Assembly: GCA_964558415.1 (NCBI GenBank) | Contig: CAZLDI010000012.1 | Span: 1-64,000 of the forward strand | Direction: 5' to 3' | From: CAZLDI01 sp964558415 | GTDB taxonomy: Bacteria; Chloroflexota; Dehalococcoidia; SM23-28-2; RBG-16-64-32 | DNA length: 64,000 nt | In this document: in pieces, positions 37,986 through 46,220 of the stretch | Position numbering within the stretch: the stretch's first letter is position 1 | How the letters are laid out: each line of letters begins with the position of its first letter | Made by a program: the position numbers and the translations under genes | The notes under the pieces: model-generated | What the model was told of the DNA's origin: nothing | The model's database searches: none | Seen by the model: the letters and a program-made list of their open reading frames with translations, nothing else

Positions 37986-38663
37986 ATGCTGAACACGATG
38001 GTGACCGCGCCGGAGCTGGTAGCGGCGATTCGAGGGGACCTGACCGAGGTCGGAGAGAAGCTGACTCGACACCCGTACCTGGCGGCGCTGGAGGCGAAGC
38101 GGTTCGAGGCGGACCGCCTGAAGCTGTTCACCGGTGAGCAGCACCAGATCGTGAATTCTGACCTCCGGAGCATCTCGCTCCTGGTGAACCGCAACGCGCA
38201 CCTGCCCAGCCGCGACTACCTGCTGGGACTGCTGCACGGCGAGGCCGCGGCGCTGAGCGACCTCCCCGCGCTCGCGAGCGCGCTCGGTATGAGCGCCGTC
38301 GATCTGAGGGACTACGAACCTCTGCCCGGATGCCAGGTCTACCCGGCGTACGTGGCCTGGCTGGCGCTGTACGGTTCGGACGCGGACTTCGCGTCGGCGT
38401 TTCTGGTGAACCTGCCGGCGTGGGGCTCCGCCTGCGCCCGTATGAGCCTGGCGCTTCGCCTGCAGTACGAGCTTCCGCCCGGAGCCACGGCGTTCCTCGA
38501 CGCCTTCGCCCGCGGAGTGCCGGAGTTCGAAGCTGAGTCGCTGAAGGTGGTCCAGGACGGGTTGGACCGCGGCCTCGACCCGCGCGACATGGCCCGCTCC
38601 GCGCGGCTGCTGCAGACGTACGAGCTGGTGTTCTGGGACACGCTGTACGAGGCGAGCGCCTGA
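37986..38663 (+). CDS. TenA/heme-oxygenase-like fold protein
   Basis: A 225-residue all-helical protein of the TenA/PqqC type, with KLFTGEQHQIVNSDLRSIS where TenA has its active-site Asp region and RLLQTYELVFWDTLYE at the end. The TenA Cys in the PC-W motif is absent, so thiaminase activity is doubtful. It could be a diiron oxidase or binding protein. Confidence 0.68.
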   Translation: MLNTMVTAPELVAAIRGDLTEVGEKLTRHPYLAALEAKRFEADRLKLFTGEQHQIVNSDLRSISLLVNRNAHLPSRDYLLGLLHGEAAALSDLPALASALGMSAVDLRDYEPLPGCQVYPAYVAWLALYGSDADFASAFLVNLPAWGSACARMSLALRLQYELPPGATAFLDAFARGVPEFEAESLKVVQDGLDRGLDPRDMARSARLLQTYELVFWDTLYEASA

Positions 38664-38671
38664 CCGCTGAG

Positions 38672-39340
38672 GTGCAGCGCGTGCCTGATCGATTCAGCGA
38701 CCATCTACGGCGCCTCGCAGATGATCTCTGGGAGGCGCAGCACACGCACCCGTTCGTTCGCGGGATCGGCGACGGGACGCTGGACGTCGAGAAGTTCAAG
38801 TTCTGGGTGCGGCAGGACTACCTGTTCCTGATCGGCTACGCCCGCCTCCTTGCGATGGGCGTCGTGCGCGCGCCCGATCTAGAAACGTCCCGGCGCTTCA
38901 GCGACTTGACGCACGCGACGCTCGGCGTGGAGATGGAGCTACACCGTGGGTTCGCGGCGGAATTCGGGATCACGAAAGAGGAATTGGAGGCGGAGGAGAA
39001 GGCCTCGGCGACGCGCGCTTACACGGACTTCCTGCTGAACGTAGCCACCACCGGCGATTTCCCAGAGCTGGTCGCGGCGCTGTTGCCGTGCATCTGGGGT
39101 TTCTGCGAGGTCGGCCAGCGACTGACGAAGGGACCGCGACCGCCGGACAAACGCTCCGCGAAATGGATCGAGATGTACTCGTCGTCAGAGTTCGCGGCGC
39201 TGGCCACATGGTGCCGGGAGCTGACGGACCGCGTCGCTGAGGGGCTGCCCCCGGAGGCGCTGCGGCGAATGGAGCGGGCGTTCATGGAATCGAGCCGGCA
39301 TGAACTTCGATTCTGGGAGATGGGCTGGGCGGGGGCATGA
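38672..39340 (+). CDS. TenA-family aminopyrimidine aminohydrolase
   Basis: A 222-residue TenA protein with three expected active-site regions: VRQDYLFLIGYARLLA (Asp), LLPCIWGFCEVG (Cys) and SSRHELRFWEMGW (Glu). TenA hydrolyses aminopyrimidines in thiamin salvage. GTG at 38672 is used; GTG at 38681 would also fit. It lies nine bases after the preceding gene. Confidence 0.82.
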   Translation: MQRVPDRFSDHLRRLADDLWEAQHTHPFVRGIGDGTLDVEKFKFWVRQDYLFLIGYARLLAMGVVRAPDLETSRRFSDLTHATLGVEMELHRGFAAEFGITKEELEAEEKASATRAYTDFLLNVATTGDFPELVAALLPCIWGFCEVGQRLTKGPRPPDKRSAKWIEMYSSSEFAALATWCRELTDRVAEGLPPEALRRMERAFMESSRHELRFWEMGWAGA

Positions 39341-39381
39341 TGACTTACCCCTTGCCTCCCGTCGGGCTCGTACGCGCCCGA

Positions 39382-39861
39382 TTAAACGGCTGACTGGATG
39401 CTCTTCAGATGCCCCCTGACGTGATCGATCAGCACACCGCCTTCGATCAACTGCTGCGCGCTGACAGAGGCCCCACCGGCGAGCGCCAGCTGCCCCGTGC
39501 GGTCGAGCTGTTCCTCGCTCAGGCCGCGGATGTACACCGCCGTGGACGAGGCGCTCGCTCGTAGCTCCTTCAGCACGTCGGCTTTGCTCGCCGCGCTGTT
39601 CTGCTCGGCCCGCCGCTCATTCTTGCCGTTGATGTCATCCCAGCTGTAGGCAGGCATCGGTTTGCCTTCGGCGGCGGCGCTGATGTACTCCATCTCGAGC
39701 GGGAATTGTCCCGAGACGTGCTGGGCCACTCCAGCGACCGTCCAGCCCTCGTCGCCGCCTTTGCCGCGCCATTTTTCATCGTCGATGCCCTCGACCGCCT
39801 TCGCGAACTCAGCGATCGCCTTCTCAAACTCGTTGGCTAGCGCGGCGCTCCGCTCGCCCAT
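39382..39861 (-). CDS. DinB-like four-helix protein
   Basis: A 159-residue protein of the DinB superfamily. Candidate metal ligands are His in AGVAQHVSG and the two His in LIDHVRGHL. Members include thiol-dependent transferases; the reaction is unknown. AGAAGGAGAAGGTAC precedes the ATG. Confidence 0.78.
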   Translation of the reverse strand: MGERSAALANEFEKAIAEFAKAVEGIDDEKWRGKGGDEGWTVAGVAQHVSGQFPLEMEYISAAAEGKPMPAYSWDDINGKNERRAEQNSAASKADVLKELRASASSTAVYIRGLSEEQLDRTGQLALAGGASVSAQQLIEGGVLIDHVRGHLKSIQSAV

Positions 39862-39931
39862 GTACCTTCTCCTTCTGGAACTTGTCGTGCTTCAGCGGAT
39901 TCGGATTATACGAGATGCGGCGGTGAGTGGG

Positions 39932-40321
39932 CTACCAGACGGTCTCGACGAGCCCGGAGTCGCGGATGTCCTTATCGCGAGTGATGACGGCAACGTCTTC
40001 CCCGAAAACTTCCCGCCGCAGAATGGCGGTGCCGCAAATAATGGCGTCGTGGATGTCCAGTCCAGGAGGCATGTGCTCAACCACCGTTTCATCGGTCGCG
40101 TGCACCGCGCAGCGATCGTCAGCGGCGAGTGCCCATCGGATGTCGGTCCAGGATATCTCGATCCTTCCGCGGTCGGCGAGGAAACGCAGTTCGGCAAGGG
40201 CGATAGCGGGTAGCACTAATAGCGCTTCTGGATCATCCAATATCGCGCGAGCCTTCTTGCTCAGGCGCCTGCTGTTAGTGAGGTGCCAGACAAACGCGTG
40301 AGTGTCGAGGACGAATATCAC
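39932..40321 (-). CDS. vapC: PIN-domain toxin, VapC type
   Basis: A 129-residue PIN domain with all four acidic residues in place: VLDTHAF, IALAELRFL, DIHDAIICGTA and ITRDKDI. It would cut RNA when free of antitoxin. Its GTG start overlaps the antitoxin stop by four bases (GTGA). Confidence 0.87.
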   Translation of the reverse strand: MIFVLDTHAFVWHLTNSRRLSKKARAILDDPEALLVLPAIALAELRFLADRGRIEISWTDIRWALAADDRCAVHATDETVVEHMPPGLDIHDAIICGTAILRREVFGEDVAVITRDKDIRDSGLVETVW

Positions 40322-40533
40322 TCCAGGGTTTCTTCGCGGAGCGTGTATTCCCCTGCCTTGATCTCGTCATACGTGAGATCAGCGCCCTTCACAAGCCCGC
40401 GGAGCTTTGCGAATGGGCGCGGTGCACCTGAGCTCGCATTCTTCTGGATCCGTTCAACCTTCGTCTTCACGGTCTCCAGTTCGCGAGATATCCGGGCTAT
40501 TTCAGCTCGTAGCAGGTCAACGTTCGTTGCCAT
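40318..40533 (-). CDS. Putative VapB-type antitoxin
   Basis: A 71-residue protein with a coiled-coil-like N-terminus (LRAEIARISRELETVKTKVE) and a short C-terminal tail. It is called antitoxin from its position and overlap with the PIN toxin; no DNA-binding domain is obvious. A TATAAT box lies upstream at 40591-40596 without a clear -35. Confidence 0.65.
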   Translation of the reverse strand: MATNVDLLRAEIARISRELETVKTKVERIQKNASSGAPRPFAKLRGLVKGADLTYDEIKAGEYTLREETLE

Positions 40534-40618
40534 CGTGGTCTCCGGCGTCAGCAGGCTTGGATTCGGTGGTCAATGTGATCCTCGCAGTCCATTATACGCC
40601 GAGCGGTAGGTCTCCCCC

Positions 40619-41683
40619 TCACACCAACCCCGCCACCAGATCCCCCACCTCCGCCGTCCCCATCCCCATCCGCCCCGCTGATAGCGAAGCTATCTTCCCG
40701 CTGCCCAGCGCCGCCACGACCGCACCTTCGATGGCTGCGGCGGCGTCCTCCTCGCCCAGATGCGCAAGCATCATCTTCCCCGCCTCGATCGCCGCCAGCG
40801 GGCAGATTACGTTCTGACCGGTGTACTTTGGTGCGCTGCCACCGATCGGCTCGAACATGGAGACGCCCGCCGGGTTGATGTTCCCGCCCGCCGCGATCCC
40901 CATGCCGCCCTGGATCATCGCCCCGAGGTCCGTGATGATGTCGCCGAACATGTTCTCGACGACGATCACGTCGAACCACTCGGGGTTCTTGACGAACCAC
41001 ATGCAGGTCGCGTCGACGTGGGCGTACTCCCGCTTGATCTCGGGGTAGTCGGCCTCACCCACCTCGTTGAACGCCCGCCACCAGGTGTCGTGGACGTAGG
41101 TGAGGACGTTCGTCTTGCCCACTAGGTGGAGCTGCTTCATGTCGTTGCGCTTGCGCGTGAGGTCGAAGGCGTAGCGGATGGCCCGCTCCGCTCCAAAGCG
41201 AGTGGTCATGTGCACCTGCGTCGACGTCTCATGCGGCGTGCCTTTGTACTGGAAGCCGCCCATGCCGCTGTAGAGCCCCTCGGTGTTCTCGCGGACGACA
41301 ACGAAGTCGATGTCGGCGGGGCCCTTGTCTTTGAGCGGGCAGTCGACGCCCGGATAGAGCTTCACCGGACGCAGGTTGATGTACTGGTCCAGCTCGAAGC
41401 GCAGGCGCAGGAGGAGGCCCTTCTCCAGGATGCCGGGCGCGACGTCCGGGTGTCCGATCGCGCCGAGATAGATGGCGTCGAAGCCGCGTAGCTCTTCGAG
41501 CACGGAGTCCGGGAGGATGTCGCCGGTCCTCTTGTAGCGCTCGCCGCCGAGATCGTAGTCGTGCAGGTCCAGCTTGAAGCCGAACTTCGCGGAGGCGGCG
41601 TCGAGGACCTTCAGCCCCTCGCGGACGACTTCGGGGCCGGTGCCGTCGCCGCCGAGGACGGCGATGCGGTAAGAGTTGGGCAT
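40619..41683 (-). CDS. leuB: 3-isopropylmalate dehydrogenase
   Basis: A 354-residue member of the isocitrate/isopropylmalate dehydrogenase family. It shows IAVLGGDGTGPEVV, the substrate loop LLLRLRFELDQYINLRP, VVVRENTEGLYSG, the Asp ligands in NMFGDIITDLGA and the NAD-binding GGSAPKYTG. Tartrate or other beta-decarboxylating activity is possible, but leucine synthesis is the natural reading beside cimA, leuA and ilv genes. Confidence 0.86.
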   Translation of the reverse strand: MPNSYRIAVLGGDGTGPEVVREGLKVLDAASAKFGFKLDLHDYDLGGERYKRTGDILPDSVLEELRGFDAIYLGAIGHPDVAPGILEKGLLLRLRFELDQYINLRPVKLYPGVDCPLKDKGPADIDFVVVRENTEGLYSGMGGFQYKGTPHETSTQVHMTTRFGAERAIRYAFDLTRKRNDMKQLHLVGKTNVLTYVHDTWWRAFNEVGEADYPEIKREYAHVDATCMWFVKNPEWFDVIVVENMFGDIITDLGAMIQGGMGIAAGGNINPAGVSMFEPIGGSAPKYTGQNVICPLAAIEAGKMMLAHLGEEDAAAAIEGAVVAALGSGKIASLSAGRMGMGTAEVGDLVAGLV

Positions 41684-41763
41684 GGGTACTCCAGTCAGGT
41701 GATGAGCGATGGATCAAGGGTGAGTTTAGCAGGGAGGCGAGGCAGATAGTAGAGAATCGAGCG

Positions 41764-42293
41764 TCACTCCTGAGCGAAGCTGATCTGTCCACACCGTCCG
41801 CCCAGCGCCCGCGCTTCGTCAAAGGCGGCGTCTTTCATTGGCTCGATCGTCCTGACACGCGTCCCACCTACCAACGTCAGAGTAATTGGGCCCTCGTGAG
41901 GTTGACCAATGACTTCAACCCTGCAATCGCGAATTAAAGCGACGGCGTGCGCCCATGAGACCATAACAGTATCCCGTCCGGCGTCCTGGTGTGGCTGGGA
42001 TACTCCGCAGGCCAGCACCACCAGCCCACTGACCGCTGCCGCCACTGTCGCCGCACCGGCGGTCTTCCCCCAGGGCGTCGCGGCGAGCCACCGGCGACAG
42101 CGGTCTTCGGGCGCAAGCGTCGCCTCCTTCCGCATGGCGAAGCCCAGCTTCGAGAGGATCTGCGAGGACATCGTGGGCGCCCTCAAGAGTGATGCCCAGG
42201 CGGGTCAATCTCTTCGTTGGTCAGACCAAGGCGGAGGAGTTCAAGGACCTGGCGCTCGCGCTCCGTGAGGGCGTTGGGGTCACGTTTGAGCAT
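41764..42293 (-). pseudogene. LuxR-type HTH membrane protein gene with two frameshifts
   Basis: From ATG at 42293 the complement reads NALTERERQVLELLRLGLTN and EEI, a LuxR-type helix-turn-helix start. The frame then breaks near 42205: another frame gives ARLGITLEGAHDV, and a third near 42175 gives SQILSKLGFAMRKEA. The third frame runs on to a membrane segment (TAGAATVAAAVSGLVVLACG) and a C-terminal domain ending at 41764. Each break is net +1 (or -2). The 3' part alone is an intact 140-residue frame from 42186 and may still be made. Confidence 0.6.
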
Positions 42294-42721
42294 GGCGGTT
42301 CGATAATGCCATGTGCAGGCGCAGGACGCACTACCCGGAAGATAGGCAAAACCGGCACCGGCCACCCGGGCGCAATTCCTGCTGCCACTTGCCCCTCTGA
42401 CCTGCCGCCCGCAGCCGTTACCATTGACACGGAGGTTATCCCATGCCATGTTCACCCGAAGCCGGACCGGCCTCACTGATTGGACGTAGTCCGATGGCTT
42501 TGCCTGTCACCCAATCAAATGAAACACGTGTCTGGGGCCCCGGCTCAAACACACCCAAGGCCCAAATTCGAGAAAATTCTCCCTTCGTCCAATCAAACCC
42601 GAACGGCACCTGCGCCAACCAATCAAATTTCGTACGGGAGATCTCTTTTGATTGCCCGTCGATTTTGCGTGATCGCACCCGAATCTCAGCGCCCCTCCGT
42701 CTCCTCTGCGGCCTCCGTGGC
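42294..42721. other. 428-base gap with TTTGATTGG repeats
   Basis: No gene is supported here. CCAATCAAA occurs at 42511, 42589 and 42619 in one orientation. The opposite orientation appears as TTTTGATTG at 42648, with a related TGATTGGACG at 42477. These could be sites for a DNA-binding protein or remains of repeat DNA. Confidence 0.5.
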
Positions 42722-43219
42722 TTACTTCCTTCGCTTGCGCCGCACCGGTCGCAACCGCTTATTCGCCAGCTCGCTGAACACCCCCCGGAAGCCGATGAGA
42801 CCCCCGAGCGCGAAGACGGTGATGAGGGGCCATGTGCGCCAGCGACGCAGGTTGCCGGCGCCGAGGTTGACGGCGAGGGTCCACGAGGCGGCGATGATGC
42901 CCGGAACGAACCAGATGACGGCGAAAGTGGCGGCAGGCAGGCCGACCCACCACTTCCGCCAGCCAAGCCCTCTGTCGGCTATCGCCAGCCAGAGCAGGCC
43001 GCCGAAGCCGAGGACCCCCAGCCCGCGCTCTGCGACGTTCGCGCTGCTGGCCTTCCACAGGGTCAGGAACGCGTTGAGGAGGGCGATGAGCGTGTTGCGG
43101 CCACGCACCTGCTCTTCGTTCTCCGCGTCCTCCTCGGTGAAGTCGTAGACCTCCTCTTCAACCTTGCGGCCCAGGCTCCGCAGCCGCTCCCAGAGGTCGC
43201 TGAGGGAATTATCCGCCAT
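42722..43219 (-). CDS. Membrane protein of unknown function
   Basis: A 165-residue protein with an acidic N-terminus (residues 1-40), then about three membrane segments (GVLGFGGLLWLAI, PAATFAVIWFVPGIIAASW and LITVFALGGLIGF) and a very basic tail. No family recognised. It is encoded just after the methyltransferase stop. Confidence 0.65.
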   Translation of the reverse strand: MADNSLSDLWERLRSLGRKVEEEVYDFTEEDAENEEQVRGRNTLIALLNAFLTLWKASSANVAERGLGVLGFGGLLWLAIADRGLGWRKWWVGLPAATFAVIWFVPGIIAASWTLAVNLGAGNLRRWRTWPLITVFALGGLIGFRGVFSELANKRLRPVRRKRRK

Positions 43220-43221
43220 CG

Positions 43222-44082
43222 CTACTTCATGCCGGTCACGAAGAGCGGGTTGCCGTTGAGCGAGACTTTGCCGGTCGGGTTGCCCTGCGGCGCGGCTTCC
43301 GCTACTTCACGCCCAATGGCCTCCTGGACATCAGGCGGCATCCCATCGAGAATCCGCCTCAGGGGACCCATGAACTCGCGGCAGTATTCCCAGAAGTCGC
43401 GGCCGGAGTCGAAGACCGCCATCGGCAGCTCCATCTCGTCGCTGCGAACGCCCTGGAAGCCGGCCTGCTGGAACACCGATTCTAGTTTGGCGGGGTCGGC
43501 GAAGGAGAAAACGCCGCCGGGCGCCGTGGCGTCGGGCAGGGGCGGGCCCTGGTAAAACCTGCGGGCGGTCATCACCGGCAGCGCGATGAAGGGATTGCGC
43601 TGCGGCGGCCCCCAGGTGGCGAAAACGGCGCGGCCGCCGGGCTTGAGAGCGCGGTAAACCTGCTGCAGGCAGCGGGCGGGCTCCGGCATGAACATTACGC
43701 CCCACCGGCAGGTGACGGCGTCGAACGTGCCTGGCTCGACGTCGATCTCCTCACCGTCGACGAGGCGGAATTCGATGTTCGTCACCCCTTGCGCCGCCGC
43801 ATTATCGCGGGCCACCTCCAGCATCTCAGGCGCCATGTCGGTCGCGAGGACGGACCCGCCGGGCCCCACCAGTTTCGCGGCGGGGATAGCCGGCTCCCCG
43901 CTACCACAGGCGATATCGAGGACTCGGTGACCGGGCGCCACTCCAGCGAGCTCGAGCATGCGCTTGGCGACGGGGCCGGTGGTCTCGCGGAAGCGCTCGT
44001 AGGTCTTGCGCCAGGCGGGGGCGGCCTGGCCCCAGTCCTCACGCTGCTGCTGCTTGATCGCCTTGGGGTCGGGTTGAGTCAT
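43222..44082 (-). CDS. Class I SAM methyltransferase, tandem copy A
   Basis: The 286-residue protein has VLDIACGSGEPAIPAAKLVG (motif I), LATDMAPEM and ALKPGGRAVFATWG. It is clearly related along its whole length to the next gene, including a shared ending GKVSLNGNPLFV, so the two arose by tandem duplication. Substrate unknown. Confidence 0.85.
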   Translation of the reverse strand: MTQPDPKAIKQQQREDWGQAAPAWRKTYERFRETTGPVAKRMLELAGVAPGHRVLDIACGSGEPAIPAAKLVGPGGSVLATDMAPEMLEVARDNAAAQGVTNIEFRLVDGEEIDVEPGTFDAVTCRWGVMFMPEPARCLQQVYRALKPGGRAVFATWGPPQRNPFIALPVMTARRFYQGPPLPDATAPGGVFSFADPAKLESVFQQAGFQGVRSDEMELPMAVFDSGRDFWEYCREFMGPLRRILDGMPPDVQEAIGREVAEAAPQGNPTGKVSLNGNPLFVTGMK

Positions 44083-44124
44083 GGGGTGGGAACCTCCTGG
44101 GCCCCGATTATACCCGGTCGCGCC

Positions 44125-44982
44125 CTATTTGATGGCCGAAGCGAGCAGCGTGTAACCGTTGAGCGATACCTTACCGTTCGGGTCGCCGCCGGCTGCTTTG
44201 GCGGCGATCTGCTCGCTCACGAGGTCCCGCGCGTCTTCAGGCACTTTCTCGAATAGCGCAGCGATGGGGGCGGCGAGCTCGCGGGTGTAGGTCCAGTACT
44301 CGTGCCCACTATCGAACACCGCGAACGGCCACTCCAGCGACTCGATGCGTGCCGCGCGGAAGCCGGCCTGCGTGAACAAGAAGTCCAGCTTGCTCTGGTC
44401 GGCGAGCGCAAAGGGCCCGTGCGCGCTCGGATCGGGCGCTGGAATCTGGATGTGCGCGGCCAGGACGCTCGCCGGGATCGTGAAGAAGGGGTTCCGGTCC
44501 GGAGGGCCCCAGACCGCCGCCGCGATCCGTCCACCGGGCTTAAGAGCCCTGTGCGCCGACTTCAGGCACTTGAGCGGCTCCGGCATGAACATCAGACCCC
44601 AACGGCAGGTGATAGCGTCGAAGGAGTTGGGTTCGACGTCCAGCTCCTCGCCGTCGACACGACGGAACTCGACGTTCGTGATGCCCTGTGCTTCAGCCTT
44701 CTCTCGGGCGACTTCCAACATCTCCCCGGCGATGTCCGTCGCCAGGACGAACCCGGCCGGCCCGACGAGGCGCGCCGCGGGCAGCGCCGGCTCACCGGTC
44801 CCGCACGCGATGTCGAGGACACGCATTCCCGGCGCGATCACGACCAGCTCCAGCAGCTTTTCGACCACCGGCGCACCGCCCTCGCGCAGGCGCGCATCGT
44901 GCTTGCGCCATCCTGCCGCCGCTTTGCTCCATTGCTGGTGCTGCTGCTCCTTCGCCGCCCGGGCGTCTATCTGTTGAGTCAT
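44125..44982 (-). CDS. Class I SAM methyltransferase, tandem copy B
   Basis: A 285-residue paralogue of copy A, with VLDIACGTGEPALPAARLVG, LATDIAGEM, ALKPGGRIAAAVWG and an ending GKVSLNGYTLLA. The substrate-facing middle region differs most, which suggests different acceptors. Confidence 0.85.
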   Translation of the reverse strand: MTQQIDARAAKEQQHQQWSKAAAGWRKHDARLREGGAPVVEKLLELVVIAPGMRVLDIACGTGEPALPAARLVGPAGFVLATDIAGEMLEVAREKAEAQGITNVEFRRVDGEELDVEPNSFDAITCRWGLMFMPEPLKCLKSAHRALKPGGRIAAAVWGPPDRNPFFTIPASVLAAHIQIPAPDPSAHGPFALADQSKLDFLFTQAGFRAARIESLEWPFAVFDSGHEYWTYTRELAAPIAALFEKVPEDARDLVSEQIAAKAAGGDPNGKVSLNGYTLLASAIK

Positions 44983-45064
44983 CTTCGGGTCCCCTTCGCT
45001 CGCTGAATCCGCAGCGGATGTTAGAGGCCTGGACGGCGGATTGTAAAGGCAGACCAGCCCGCTG

Positions 45065-45379
45065 TCAGGCGATGCGGACGGCGGTGCCGGAGGCGGATAC
45101 CATCATCATCCCGTTGCCGACAGTCTCATAGTCGATGTCGACGCCCACGACGGCGTCTGCCCCGAGGGCCTGGGCCTTCGCCGTCATCTCGCTGATGGCC
45201 GTCTCGCGCGCCTCCGTCATCTTTTTCTCGTAGGCGCCTGACCGACCACCGATGATGTCACGCAGACCGGCGCCGATGTCGCGGAAGATGTTGGTCGCAA
45301 GGATCGTCTCTCCGATGACGATTCCCAGGTACTGCTGGATCGGCTGGCCCTGTATCTCGTGAGTGGTGGTTACGATCAT
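45065..45379 (-). CDS. YbjQ/UPF0145 family protein
   Basis: A 104-residue protein with the family layout: LGIVIGETILATNIFRDIGA, then ARETAISEMTAKAQALGADA and GMMMVSASGTAV. The family forms small oligomers; its role is not established. AGAAGGGGG precedes the ATG. Confidence 0.85.
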   Translation of the reverse strand: MIVTTTHEIQGQPIQQYLGIVIGETILATNIFRDIGAGLRDIIGGRSGAYEKKMTEARETAISEMTAKAQALGADAVVGVDIDYETVGNGMMMVSASGTAVRIA

Positions 45380-45396
45380 CGCTGGCCCCCTTCTGC

Positions 45397-45846
45397 TTAG
45401 GTCAAGTCATCGAGCACGACATATTCGATTTCACTTGTGACCCTCTTCGCAAACTCACGGTCATTTCCGACTACGCAGCGACAACCGGTTGCCAGGGCCG
45501 TCGCTGCCACGAGAGCATCGACGCTCCGCAACCGTGTTCGCGCTCTGAGATCCGCAGCCACCCTCGCGAGGGATCGATCTACAGGCAGAATGACCAATCG
45601 ATTCAGCCTGCGCAGCAAGTCCTCGATCTCAACGACGATATTGGACCGGCCGCTAGCGAGCGGTTCTACCAACAACTCCATCTCAGTCAGGGTCGAAATG
45701 ACGGCGTTCATTTCTTCGAATTCGATGGCTCGTATAAGCTGTCGGCAGAAGGGGAAGTGCCGCTTGTGCCCGTTGAGATGATAGATGAGAATCGAGGTGT
45801 CCAGACAAACTTTCTCCCCGCGGGAGAATATCTCCCATAACCTCAC
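45397..45846 (-). CDS. vapC: PIN-domain toxin, VapC type
   Basis: The PIN domain has about 149 residues with KVCLDTSILIY, a Glu in TLTEMELLV, SVDALVAATALATG and VGNDREFA. GTG at 45846 overlaps the antitoxin stop (GTGA); the frame is open to 45864. It forms a pair with the AbrB-like antitoxin. Confidence 0.85.
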   Translation of the reverse strand: MRLWEIFSRGEKVCLDTSILIYHLNGHKRHFPFCRQLIRAIEFEEMNAVISTLTEMELLVEPLASGRSNIVVEIEDLLRRLNRLVILPVDRSLARVAADLRARTRLRSVDALVAATALATGCRCVVGNDREFAKRVTSEIEYVVLDDLT

Positions 45847-46142
45847 CCCTCCAGAGGCTCCCACTCCCCTCTCGATTCCCGAATATAGGCCTGTACTTCC
45901 CGATCCGTTTTACCGTACAGCCCTTCGGCGATCCCCGCGTAGTGATCGGCCCAGCTTTCAGGCCGCTTCATCAGGGTCATCCCCCCGTTGCTCAGCGTCA
46001 TCACTAGCTTGTCCCCAGGGTGAACATCAAGTTCTCGCAACATCGCGGCGGGTAGGGTGATCTGGCGCTTCGACGAGATCGTGAGTTCCGCGCGCTCTGC
46101 GCGTTCGGCCATCCTCTTGCCCGGTCGGCTCTTCGTCACCAC
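45843..46142 (-). CDS. AbrB/MazE-type antitoxin
   Basis: The 99-residue protein has a swapped-hairpin AbrB DNA-binding domain at residues 17-58 (LTISSKRQITLPAAMLRELD, then VHPGDKLVMTL). The C-terminal 35 residues probably bind the toxin. The start is uncertain: GTG at 46142 would be nearly leaderless from the promoter at 46152-46180, while ATG at 46112 starts right before the domain. Confidence 0.82.
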   Translation of the reverse strand: MVTKSRPGKRMAERAERAELTISSKRQITLPAAMLRELDVHPGDKLVMTLSNGGMTLMKRPESWADHYAGIAEGLYGKTDREVQAYIRESRGEWEPLEG

Positions 46143-46151
46143 AGCATCGCT

Positions 46152-46180
46152 ATCCTACACAAAGTAAAGCGCTCCGTCAA
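46152..46180 (-). promoter_or_regulatory. Promoter of the AbrB/PIN pair
   Basis: On the complement, TTGACG (46175-46180), a 17-base spacer and TAGGAT (46152-46157) form a good sigma70-type promoter. Confidence 0.65.
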
Positions 46181-46198
46181 GCGCGCTTTACTTTGTGT
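46157..46198. promoter_or_regulatory. 16-bp perfect inverted repeat, likely antitoxin operator
   Basis: ACACAAAGTAAAGCGC (46157-46172) and its exact reverse complement (46183-46198) are separated by ten bases. One arm fills the promoter spacer and the -35 box lies in the centre, so a bound AbrB-type dimer would block transcription. Confidence 0.7.
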
Positions 46199-46220
46199 GA
46201 TCCAGCTTTACTACCCCGCC

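Noticed and set aside
42436..42720. A minus-strand frame with repeated FDW residues
   Set aside because: The apparent repeats come from the TTTGATTGG DNA motif; there is no start signal, and the frame overlaps the real gene at 42722.
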